DNA of 30,407 nucleotides, taken from NCBI GenBank assembly GCA_934675625.1, contig CAKURH010000044.1, positions 1 to 30,407 on the forward strand, in the 5' to 3' direction. The first letter of the stretch is position 1; the number at the start of each line of letters is the position of its first letter. A program made the translations under genes and the position numbers. Positions 1 to 7,072 of the stretch are shown here, piece by piece. Origin of the DNA: an uncultured Kiritimatiellota bacterium (GTDB lineage Bacteria; Verrucomicrobiota; Kiritimatiellia; RFP12; UBA1067). The notes below the pieces were generated by a model. The model was given only the letters and a program-made list of their open reading frames with translations. It searched no databases and was not told where the DNA came from.

Positions 1-5
1 CGTAT

Positions 6-34
6 ATTATAGTATATGCGTATGCGAAAATCAA
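6..34 (-). promoter_or_regulatory. Candidate leftward promoter at window edge
   Basis: On the minus strand, TTGATT (29-34) is followed after 17 bp by TATAAT (6-11), and an overlapping TATACT lies at 11-16. It would drive a gene to the left, outside the window. AT-rich sequence can produce such matches by chance. Confidence 0.35.
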
Positions 35-104
35 GCGGGAAATGTGGGGTGGCTGCATAAATATCTCGGTGCACCCTATCGGTTCCCACAAGGCAATCTG
101 ATTT

Positions 105-113
105 TGATATAAT
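105..113 (+). promoter_or_regulatory. Extended -10 promoter of the methyltransferase/restriction unit
   Basis: TG (105-106), one base, then TATAAT (108-113) forms a perfect extended -10, the same form seen at many genes in this window. No good -35 lies 17-19 bp upstream. Transcription would start near 120. Confidence 0.6.
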
Positions 114-321
114 TCCAGTTGTCGTTTAATCGAGGGCCTGATGCCGTTCCGACGGTGGGGGTTTCGGTTGTGTGCAAGAGCGGAATGCGCCCGTTTCGAG
201 CATCGGGATTTTTCGGCGGCAAGCGTGCGTAGGAGAATGGCGGATGTGCGAGAAAGGCGGCGTCAGGATTGGCTTGGGGCTTCTGGGCCTGACGGTTGTC
301 CTCGCATGTCCGGGCGAGACG

Positions 322-1488
322 ATGGAAAAAGATCTTGGCGACGTCAATGTGTCGAGGCACCTCGGGGTCGTTGGACGGGTGAATCTTGGCAGCTACTATA
401 CGCCGGCCAAGTACGTGCGCTTGGTTGGCGAATGGCTCCTCAAGCATGGCATCGGCCCGGAGTGGACGATTGCCGACCTTTCCTGTGGCTATGGCGCGTT
501 CTTCGAACTCTCCTGCGTGGAGGGGCTGCGGGCGTGCAGATACATTGGCAATGACATTGATTCGGTCGCCGTGGCGAAGGCGCGAACGTTTTTCCCCCAT
601 GTCGAGTGGTCGGAACTCAATGCGCTGGTTCACGTGTCGCGACAGCGATTCGGGATGCGTGAGGGCGAGCGTGTGGTCGTTGTCGGGAATCCGCCGTATA
701 ACGACGTGACGTCTCAGATAAACCAGGGAATCAAGACCTCGGACTTGTCGATCGACCCCGATCTGAAGACGCGCGACCTCGGCATGTCTTCGCTGCTGGC
801 CTATGACAAGATCCGCGCGGATTACGTAGCCGTTCTGCATCCGCTTTCCTATCTCGTCAAAAAGCAGAACTTTTCCGCCACGCGGGCGTTCTTCTCCAAT
901 TATCGGATCGTTGAGCATCTCGTGTTCTCAAGCCAGGAATTTGCAGGGACATCCAAGACGGCGGGATTCCCCGTCATTGTCGCCCTGTATCGACGTGCGG
1001 AAGGGTGCGGGCTTTCGTATGCGGACGTCTGCCGGATGTGGTTTCAGACGGTCGAGGGCGAGCGGTTCTCGCTGTCGGGTTTCGATTATGTCACGGACGA
1101 AATCGAGAAATATCCGGGCAGGAACAGGTACAGTCCTGAAATCCTGTTTTACACGCTTCGCGACATCAATGCCTTGCGGCGAAGCCGGACGTTCCTCTCC
1201 AGGCGAAATGCCAACGCGGTTGACGTCGAGCCCTCCAAGTTGGCCTATTACTGCTACATCGACTGCTTTAAGCGCTTTGCCGACGTTCCTTACCACCTCG
1301 GCAATTTCAACATCCCGTTTCGGCGCTTGGAGTTCCCGGCGATTTCAAATGACGTGGTGGGCATTTCGAAATTCATGCACCCTGACGTGTTCGGCGACGT
1401 GGGCAAGCCGCCGGACGCCGCATACGAACGGGTCAGGGACTACATTGCGCAGAGCTTAAAAGGAAAGGACTGTTCAGATGCAGACTGA
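322..1488 (+). CDS. N6-adenine DNA methyltransferase of a Type II-like restriction-modification cassette
   Basis: Predicted SAM-dependent DNA adenine methyltransferase of 388 residues. The order of motifs is that of gamma-type enzymes. An N-terminal GSYYTP motif (about 23-30) precedes the SAM-binding motif I region (ADLSCGYGAFFE, about 51-62). The catalytic motif IV NPPY lies at about 123-126. The C-terminal half, after about residue 200, probably recognises the target but shows no motif I know. An alternative start at ATG 244 has a better Shine-Dalgarno (AGGAG 231-235) but adds a hydrophobic stretch atypical of this family. The 3' end overlaps the next gene by 11 bp, implying co-transcription and coupled translation. 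Base composition is visibly less GC-rich than the genes that follow, suggesting acquisition. Its presumed role is to protect host DNA from the product of the downstream gene. Confidence 0.85.
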   Translation: MEKDLGDVNVSRHLGVVGRVNLGSYYTPAKYVRLVGEWLLKHGIGPEWTIADLSCGYGAFFELSCVEGLRACRYIGNDIDSVAVAKARTFFPHVEWSELNALVHVSRQRFGMREGERVVVVGNPPYNDVTSQINQGIKTSDLSIDPDLKTRDLGMSSLLAYDKIRADYVAVLHPLSYLVKKQNFSATRAFFSNYRIVEHLVFSSQEFAGTSKTAGFPVIVALYRRAEGCGLSYADVCRMWFQTVEGERFSLSGFDYVTDEIEKYPGRNRYSPEILFYTLRDINALRRSRTFLSRRNANAVDVEPSKLAYYCYIDCFKRFADVPYHLGNFNIPFRRLEFPAISNDVVGISKFMHPDVFGDVGKPPDAAYERVRDYIAQSLKGKDCSDAD

Positions 1489-2248
1489 AGAAGCGAAGGT
1501 TGTCCATTCGTCCGAGGAGCTGTTCGTCAACCTTCCGTTGACGAAGCCAACGGGAAAGATCCGAATCAAGCAGAGGAGTTTCTTTTCGGACTGTGGAATT
1601 CCCGTTGCTCCGCGTCAGGTTCAGTTGTCGCAGACGAGCTATGTCGAATGGCAGATTGGCTACGACCTGATGGCGACTGCGGAAAACCGTGCGAAGACAA
1701 GCCTTTCGGACAGGACGTTCAGGAACAACAAGAATGAAGTCAAGTATGCCTACGAGCTGAGCGAACTTCTTTTGTATGCTTACGAAAGGGGGCTTGTCGG
1801 CGAGCGGGAGATTCGTGGTTGCCATGACGGCATCTGCGCCGTGTCCGAGGCGGACACGTTTGAGGAGACGGCCTCGATCTGTCGCACGCATCCGAAAGAG
1901 CGAACGATCAATGGGTTGGCGTTCTACGAGATGTCCGTTTCCTATCCCCTGTTCGTCCATCGCTTTGGGCCGTATGAGATACTGGCGGAGATCATGATTC
2001 GCGAAAAGCAGAAGGCGGTTGGCTCGCAGGCGATGCTGTATGTTTGTCTGCCGATTACGGCCTTGAAGTTCTCGCGTCCCGCGCTCGGCCGTACGTTGGA
2101 CTGCAAGGAATGTGCGGAATGGCACATCGGCAAGAACGAGGCCGCCCTGATCGTGGAGATGTTCCGTGTATTCGGCATGCTCTCGCCGAAGCATCGGCAC
2201 GATGTGATTGCCTTGTTGGAGATGCTTTTCCCCGCTATCTTGGGATAA
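1478..2248 (+). CDS. Putative R.PabI-like restriction enzyme (DNA glycosylase type)
   Basis: A 256-residue protein encoded immediately after, and overlapping, a DNA adenine methyltransferase, so a restriction enzyme is expected. I see no PD-(D/E)XK, HNH, GIY-YIG or PLD motif. Instead the spacing of candidate residues resembles the R.PabI half-pipe family, whose reported key residues, from memory, are R32, E63, Y68, H211 and D214. Here an LPLTKPTGKIRIK segment carries Arg29, Glu57 and Tyr62 keep the E-x4-Y spacing, and His239 and Asp242 near the C terminus keep H-x2-D. R.PabI excises adenine from GTAC rather than hydrolysing phosphodiesters. The start has an AAAGGA Shine-Dalgarno about 13 bases upstream. 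An ordinary but unrecognised endonuclease is the alternative. Family assignment is inference from motif spacing; the restriction role follows from context. Confidence 0.6.
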   Translation: MQTEEAKVVHSSEELFVNLPLTKPTGKIRIKQRSFFSDCGIPVAPRQVQLSQTSYVEWQIGYDLMATAENRAKTSLSDRTFRNNKNEVKYAYELSELLLYAYERGLVGEREIRGCHDGICAVSEADTFEETASICRTHPKERTINGLAFYEMSVSYPLFVHRFGPYEILAEIMIREKQKAVGSQAMLYVCLPITALKFSRPALGRTLDCKECAEWHIGKNEAALIVEMFRVFGMLSPKHRHDVIALLEMLFPAILG

Positions 2249-2265
2249 AAAGAGGAGGTCATCAA

Positions 2266-4566
2266 ATGCGCGTTGGAAAGATGTTTTTGTTGATGGTATC
2301 ATTCGCCGCCTGTGCGGCGTTTGGCGAGGTGCGGTTCGAGGCGGCGGCGCCGGTCTGGCCGACGGGACAGGAGAAGGAGATGAACGCCTTCTTCCGCTTT
2401 CGCGCCGAATACGAGGCCGACGGCCCGGCCGTTCTGCGCGTGACGGCCGGCTACGACTACAAGGCGTGGCTCGACGGCGCGTTCGTCGGCTTCGGCCCGG
2501 CGCGGGCGGCCCCCGGCTTCTTCCGCGTCGACGAGTGGCCGCTCGCCGTAAAGGCCGGGCGGCGCGTCGTGGAGATCGATGTCGCGGGCTACAACTGCAA
2601 CAACTTCTATCTGCCCGACCAGACGCCGTTCCTGCAGGCCGAAGTCGTCGCGGGCGGCCGTGTCGTCGCGCGCACGGCGGCGTCCGGCGACTTCGTGGCG
2701 CAGACGACGGGGCGCGTCCGCAAGGTGCCGCGCTTCAGCTACCAGCGCACGTTTGCGGAGGTCTACCGTCTGCCGCACGTGGGGCGTCCCCTGCCGCTCG
2801 CGGAACAGCCGTGCAAGAAACTTCTGCCGCGCGCGTGGGCCGTGCCGGACTTCCGGATTGCCGAGGACTTTGCGGCGCGCACCCTCGAAAAGGTCATTTG
2901 GGACGCGCAAGTGCCCGTGCAGTCGCCCCGGTTCATCGCCTCGAAGCAGCCGAACTACAAGTACTTCCCCGTCAAGGAGCTGGAGGAGAATCCCTACTAC
3001 GACATCCAGCGGCTGAAGACGGTCGCGCGCACGGCTGCGCCGGCGGCTGCGGCCGGCGGCTGGCATCCGCTCGCGGCCGGCGAGGGACTCGTCTTCGCCG
3101 CGCCGCACGAGGAGGCGGGCTTCCCGCAGCTGCGCGTCCGCTGCGCCGCGCCGACGACGATCTACTTCACCTTCGACGAGCTGCTTCAGCCGGACGGCTC
3201 GGTCGATCCGTTCCGCGCCGGGACGATCGGCACGCTCGTCTGGCATCTGGAGAAGGGCACGCACGACCTGGAGGGCTTCGAGCCGATTGCGTTCGCCTGC
3301 GCGCGCGTGCTGGTGGTCGGCGGGGCGGCGGAGGTAATGGCCCCGCGCATCCGCACTTACGTGAGTCCGTCGGCGGCGCGCGCGTCGTTCCGCTCGAGCG
3401 ACCCGGCCCTCGCGAAGATCTTCGACGCGGCGCGGCGGAGCTATGTCGCGAATGCGGTCGACTGCCTGACGGACTGCCCGATTCGCGAGCGCGCGGGCTG
3501 GCTCGGCGACACGTTCTTCACCGGGCGCGCCAGCAAGTGGCTCACGGGCTCGACCGAGAACGAGCGGCTGTTCTTCGAGAACTTCCTGTTGCCGGACGAC
3601 TTCGGTGCGCCGGAGCCGTTTCGGGGGCTCGTGCCGGCGGTCTGGCCGGTCGATCTCATGACGAAGGACTGTTTCATCCCGAACTGGAACTTCTGGCTCG
3701 TCCTGGAACTGGAGGAGTTCGTTCAGCGGGGCGGCGACCTCGTCGTCGTCGCGGCGTTCCGTCCAAAACTGATGGACGTCCTCACGTGGTTCGACCGCCA
3801 CGTGAACGCCGACGGCCTTTTGGAGAAACTGCCGGGCTGGGTGTTCGTCGAGTGGTCGCAGGCGAACAAGCTCGTGCAGGACGTGAACTACCCGACGAAC
3901 ATGATGTTCGCGCAGATGCTCGACGCGCTCGCGCGCCTCTACGGACGCCCGGATCTGGCGGCGCGCGCGGCGCGTGTCCGCGAGACGGTGCGCCGCCAGT
4001 CGCTGACGGCCGACGGTTGGTTCTGCGACAACGCGGTGCGGCAGGCGGACGGCACGCTGAAGCTTTCCGGCGAATGCACGGAAACGTGCCAGTACTACGC
4101 CTTCTTCACGGGCGTCGCGGACAAGACGCGCGACGCGGCGCTCTGGCGGCGGCTCGTCGAGGATTTCGGGCCTGACCGGGTCGAGAAGGGCCGCTGGAAG
4201 AGGATCTGGCCGTCGAACTTCATCTTCGGCACGTGCCTCCGTCTGGAGCTCCTGTCGCGGGACGGGCGCGGCGCGCAGATCTACCGCGAGGTGCGCGACT
4301 ACTTCCTGAAGATGGCCGAGACGACCGGGACGCTGTGGGAGCATGACGACACGCGGGCAAGTTGCTGCCACGGGTTTGCGTCCATCGCCGTCGAATACCT
4401 GATCCGCGACGTCCTCGGCTTCAAGGGGCTCGACCCGGCGACGGGCCAGCCGGTGGTCCGCCCGCCGAATGGGCTGGACGTGGACTGGTGCGAGGCGACG
4501 GTTCCCGTCTCCGCGACGGAGGCCGTGACCGTCGGTTCGTCCGCCACCGCGCGAAAGGAGGACTGA
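2266..4566 (+). CDS. GH78-like alpha-L-rhamnosidase, exported
   Basis: A 766-residue six-hairpin glycosidase of the alpha-L-rhamnosidase (GH78) type, expected to remove terminal rhamnose from pectin, glycoside or exopolysaccharide substrates. The first 20 or so residues are a signal peptide (hydrophobic core, then CAAFG), so it is exported. An N-terminal beta-sandwich region is followed by the (alpha/alpha)6 catalytic domain. The latter is marked by DCPIRERAGWLGD (about 405-417), which corresponds to the family DCPxRDERxGWxGD signature with one residue missing, and by GTLWEHDD near the C terminus, where GH78 enzymes carry a catalytic Glu. The start at 2266 follows a strong AGGAGG. GC content jumps here compared with the restriction cassette. 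Only 4 nt separate it from rpoN. Substrate specificity is not established, because sequences with the shortened motif include uncharacterised GH78-like enzymes. Confidence 0.8.
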   Translation: MRVGKMFLLMVSFAACAAFGEVRFEAAAPVWPTGQEKEMNAFFRFRAEYEADGPAVLRVTAGYDYKAWLDGAFVGFGPARAAPGFFRVDEWPLAVKAGRRVVEIDVAGYNCNNFYLPDQTPFLQAEVVAGGRVVARTAASGDFVAQTTGRVRKVPRFSYQRTFAEVYRLPHVGRPLPLAEQPCKKLLPRAWAVPDFRIAEDFAARTLEKVIWDAQVPVQSPRFIASKQPNYKYFPVKELEENPYYDIQRLKTVARTAAPAAAAGGWHPLAAGEGLVFAAPHEEAGFPQLRVRCAAPTTIYFTFDELLQPDGSVDPFRAGTIGTLVWHLEKGTHDLEGFEPIAFACARVLVVGGAAEVMAPRIRTYVSPSAARASFRSSDPALAKIFDAARRSYVANAVDCLTDCPIRERAGWLGDTFFTGRASKWLTGSTENERLFFENFLLPDDFGAPEPFRGLVPAVWPVDLMTKDCFIPNWNFWLVLELEEFVQRGGDLVVVAAFRPKLMDVLTWFDRHVNADGLLEKLPGWVFVEWSQANKLVQDVNYPTNMMFAQMLDALARLYGRPDLAARAARVRETVRRQSLTADGWFCDNAVRQADGTLKLSGECTETCQYYAFFTGVADKTRDAALWRRLVEDFGPDRVEKGRWKRIWPSNFIFGTCLRLELLSRDGRGAQIYREVRDYFLKMAETTGTLWEHDDTRASCCHGFASIAVEYLIRDVLGFKGLDPATGQPVVRPPNGLDVDWCEATVPVSATEAVTVGSSATARKED

Positions 4567-4570
4567 AGCC

Positions 4571-5806
4571 ATGCCGCTTGCCCTCCAGCCCCGCATGGCC
4601 CAGCGTCAGGTCGCGACCCCCGCGATGATGCTGGAGTTCTCGCTTCTGCAGCTGCCGCTGGGCGAACTGCGCGAGACGGTGAAGAAAGAGGTCGACGCGA
4701 ATCCGGCCTTGGAGGTCGTGCGCGACTTCAACCCCGGACGCGGTGCGCACGGGGCGTCCGAAGGGTTTGACTTCGAGCGCGTGGCCGCCGAGGGCGGCGA
4801 GAGCCTGGAAGACCATCTCCTCGGCGAACTGCGGATGGACGGCGTCGAGGGGCGTGACCTTGAGCTGTGCCGCGCAATCGTCGCGGAGCTGGACGATGAC
4901 GGACGCTTCAAGGGTGCCTATCCCGATCTCGTGATGACGACGGGCGCGACCGAGGCCGAACTGGAGAAGGCCCGTCAGCGCATCTTGGCGATCGACCCAA
5001 AGGGGTGCGGCGCACGCGATCTCGCCGAGTGCTACCGCGCGCAGCTCGACCGCATTCCCGCCGCGAAGCGTCCAGCGGTCGAAAGGGCCGTCGACGAACT
5101 CGCGCAGGCGATTGCGGCGGGGCGCCTGTCGTCGTTCCGTCCGTCGGATCTCGCCTCGTTCAAGTTGCTCCAGTCGCTGGAGCCGTTCCCCGGACGCCTC
5201 TATGACCGGCGGCGCGTCGAGACGGTCGTGCCGGACGTGCGGGTCGACGAGGACGGCACGGTCGAGGTCGATCAGGGCGACATCCCCGAACTGCGTGTCT
5301 CGCCCAAGTACGTCGAGCTCGCGAAGGACCGCGAGGCGGATCCGGAGGCGCGGGCGTTTGCGGCGGAGAAGGTCAAGCGGGCGCGCGAGTTCCGCGAGGC
5401 GCTCGTCCGTCGGCAGGAGACGATGGAGAAGATCGCCGAGACGGCTGTCGGGTCGCAGCTCGCGTTCCTGAAGCAGGGGCCGTCCGGGCTGAAGAAGCAG
5501 ACGATGAGCGAGGTCGCCCGACAGGCGAAGTGCGACGTCTCGACCGTCTCGCGTGCGGCGGCGCGCAAGTACGTGAAGACGCCGCGCGGCACGTTTCCCC
5601 TGCGGAAGTTCTTTCCGCTCGTCGACCAGGCGCCGATCGAGAAGCTCCGCGAAATCCTCCTGTCGTTGCCGGCGGAGCCGCACGTGCCCGACCTGAAGGT
5701 CGCGGAACTGATTGCGAAGGCCGGCTATCCGATGGCGCGCCGGACGGTTGCGAAATACCGGCGGCGCTTCGGCCTCAGCGAGGGGCGGCGTCCCCTGCAA
5801 CGGTAA
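4571..5806 (+). CDS. rpoN: RNA polymerase sigma-54 factor, short form
   Basis: Sigma-54 directs RNA polymerase to -24/-12 promoters that need an AAA+ activator. At 411 residues it is shorter than the usual 450-500, mainly because the acidic region II linker is reduced. Region I is recognisable at the N terminus (Q-rich start, then LLQLPLGELRETVKKEVDANPALE-like segment at about 26-49). The core-binding region includes SLEDHLLGEL and DPKGCGARDLAECY. The helix-turn-helix MSEVARQAKCDVSTVSRAA precedes RGTFPLRKFF. The C-terminal RpoN box reads ARRTVAKYR, matching the family signature. The gene begins 4 nt after the rhamnosidase stop, so both probably share a transcript. Its last 32 bp overlap the 3' end of the convergent regulator gene. 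No sigma-54 activator is encoded in the window. Confidence 0.93.
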   Translation: MPLALQPRMAQRQVATPAMMLEFSLLQLPLGELRETVKKEVDANPALEVVRDFNPGRGAHGASEGFDFERVAAEGGESLEDHLLGELRMDGVEGRDLELCRAIVAELDDDGRFKGAYPDLVMTTGATEAELEKARQRILAIDPKGCGARDLAECYRAQLDRIPAAKRPAVERAVDELAQAIAAGRLSSFRPSDLASFKLLQSLEPFPGRLYDRRRVETVVPDVRVDEDGTVEVDQGDIPELRVSPKYVELAKDREADPEARAFAAEKVKRAREFREALVRRQETMEKIAETAVGSQLAFLKQGPSGLKKQTMSEVARQAKCDVSTVSRAAARKYVKTPRGTFPLRKFFPLVDQAPIEKLREILLSLPAEPHVPDLKVAELIAKAGYPMARRTVAKYRRRFGLSEGRRPLQR

Positions 5807-6929
5807 TCAGGCCGTCCGCGAACAGGGGCGTCTGGCGGCGGCGCCATTCGGCCATCGACAGGCCGGTGTGGCGCTTGAACGCCTTGCGCAGGGCCTGGGG
5901 CGTCCGATAGCCGCAGAAGTCGGTCAGGCTCAGGATGGACCGGCTGCCGTGCGAAAGCTGGCTGCAGACGGCTTCAATCCGCGTGTTCTGGATCTCTTCC
6001 AGGATGGAGCGGCCCGTCGTCTGCCGAAAGGTGGTCTCGGCCTTGCGCCGCGAGCAGCCCAGGAACGCGATCACCTCGCGTGCCGTCAGCCCGCGCGCGG
6101 CGCGTTCGCGAATCAGCGCGACGGCGGCGGGAATCTTGGGCGAGCAGCGGGCGAAGTGATGCGTCGACGGACGCAGGCGGATGCAGATGTCGCCGAACAG
6201 CGTCCGAGGCGCCGGGCGACGTCCGCCGAGCGCGTCCGACAGGCGCTTGGCGGCGAGGTAGCCGCCCTGCTCGAAGTCGATGCGGATGCTCGTGAGGCCC
6301 GCGCGGGCGGCGGCTTCCGTGTCGTCGGCGGAGATGAGGACGACGTCTTCGGGCACGCGCAGGTTGCGGGCCTTGAGCGGCGTGAGCAGCCGAAGCGCCA
6401 TTTCGTCGTTCGCGGCGAAGATGCCGGTGTTGCGGAGGTCGGCACGCCGGAGGTCCGTCTCGGTGAGCACGTCGGCGGTCGCGCCCGCTTCGGACAGGCG
6501 CGCGCAGAAGCCGCGTTCGCGGAGGTCAGACCAGAAGGCCGGGCGACGGTAGTGCAGAAAGACGTAACGCGCGAGGTTGAGCTTCAGCAGCTCGTCGGCC
6601 GCCCGGCGTCCCGTCGCGGCCGAGTCGTGCGCCACGACGAGGGCCGTCGCGTCGAATTTCGCGGCGTCCGTGTCGAGATAGACGACCGGCACCGAGCCGA
6701 ACGCGGCGGGCGGCAGGGCGTTCAGGAACTTGTTGGCGTTGACGAGGCAGCCGTCGGGTTTCAGGCGGGCGAGCAGGGCGCGCAGCCGACGCGGCGAGTC
6801 CGTGATCTTCTTTCGGACGATTGACCAGCCGACGGCGGTGGCGAAGCGGCGTGCGCCGGCGAACTTTTCGAGGCAGGTCGCGTGGTCGTGCGAGTCGAGG
6901 TAGAGGATGTGGGGCGGGCGGTTGGACAT
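5775..6929 (-). CDS. XylR-type transcriptional regulator (LacI-like sensor + AraC-type HTH)
   Basis: A 384-residue regulator combining an N-terminal periplasmic-binding-protein-like ligand domain (about 6-265, opening with ILYLDSHDHATCLEKFAGARRF) with a C-terminal AraC-family double helix-turn-helix (about 280-372, including the second HTH followed by GYRTPQALRKAFKRHTGLSMAEW). This is the architecture of XylR and its many relatives that sense sugars and activate carbohydrate genes. Its promoter (6937-6966) places the ATG 7 nt after the -10, so the mRNA is probably leaderless. It is divergent from the alkaline phosphatase gene and convergent with rpoN, overlapping it by 32 bp. The inverted repeat in the divergent region is a candidate binding site. 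The ligand is unknown. Confidence 0.88.
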   Translation of the reverse strand: MSNRPPHILYLDSHDHATCLEKFAGARRFATAVGWSIVRKKITDSPRRLRALLARLKPDGCLVNANKFLNALPPAAFGSVPVVYLDTDAAKFDATALVVAHDSAATGRRAADELLKLNLARYVFLHYRRPAFWSDLRERGFCARLSEAGATADVLTETDLRRADLRNTGIFAANDEMALRLLTPLKARNLRVPEDVVLISADDTEAAARAGLTSIRIDFEQGGYLAAKRLSDALGGRRPAPRTLFGDICIRLRPSTHHFARCSPKIPAAVALIRERAARGLTAREVIAFLGCSRRKAETTFRQTTGRSILEEIQNTRIEAVCSQLSHGSRSILSLTDFCGYRTPQALRKAFKRHTGLSMAEWRRRQTPLFADGLITVAGDAAPR

Positions 6930-6936
6930 GGGCGGT

Positions 6937-6966
6937 AGTGTAGCACAAGCACCGCAAACGGGTCAA
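6937..6966 (-). promoter_or_regulatory. Promoter of the XylR-type regulator (leaderless)
   Basis: On the minus strand, TTGACC (6961-6966), an 18-bp spacer ending in TGC, and TACACT (6937-6942). The ATG begins 7 nt after the -10, so transcription should start at or next to the start codon. Confidence 0.7.
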
Positions 6967-6978
6967 GGCGGCAATTTG

Positions 6979-7007
6979 GCCCGTCGGCCCGACAGCTCGC
7001 GACGGGC
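6979..7007. promoter_or_regulatory. Inverted repeat in divergent region, candidate operator
   Basis: GCCCGTCG (6979-6986) and CGACGGGC (7000-7007) form a perfect 8-bp inverted repeat with 13 bases between, centre to centre 21 bp or about two helical turns. It sits between the divergent promoters of the XylR-type regulator and the alkaline phosphatase. This spacing suits a dimeric DNA-binding protein. GC-rich sequence makes chance matches possible. Confidence 0.4.
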
Positions 7008-7034
7008 AGCAGACCGTCGTTTGATTCGGTCGGG

Positions 7035-7064
7035 TTGACAATCGAACGGACGATGTGGCATACT
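7035..7064 (+). promoter_or_regulatory. Promoter of the alkaline phosphatase-thiC unit (leaderless)
   Basis: Perfect TTGACA (7035-7040), 18-bp spacer with TGG at its end, and CATACT (7059-7064). The ATG at 7073 is 8 nt beyond the -10, leaving essentially no leader and no room for a riboswitch. Confidence 0.75.
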
Positions 7065-7072
7065 ATGCCGCC

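Larger units (their letters stand above)
1..321. other. Non-coding/leader region upstream of the R-M cassette
   Basis: I see no convincing gene here. The stretch holds a possible leftward promoter (6-34) and an extended -10 (105-113) for the methyltransferase. The region after about 120 would be its 5' leader. A Shine-Dalgarno-like AGGAG (231-235) precedes an in-frame ATG at 244, which would extend the methyltransferase by 26 residues. That extension reads like a hydrophobic signal segment, odd for a DNA methyltransferase, so I treat 244-321 as probable leader while keeping 244 as an alternative start. Confidence 0.4.

Noticed and set aside
141..554. Alternative plus-strand frame overlapping the methyltransferase start, as a possible controller (C) protein
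   Set aside because: The translation is Arg/Trp-rich with no helix-turn-helix pattern and overlaps the methyltransferase catalytic region, so it is probably a shadow frame.
5569..5572. Using GTAC frequency to support a GTAC-specific restriction system
   Set aside because: GTAC sites occur in the window, but a methylated host need not avoid them, so their presence neither supports nor refutes the idea.
7000..7072. TPP riboswitch in front of the phosphatase-thiC unit
   Set aside because: No THI-box-like sequence is seen, and the promoter leaves almost no leader.
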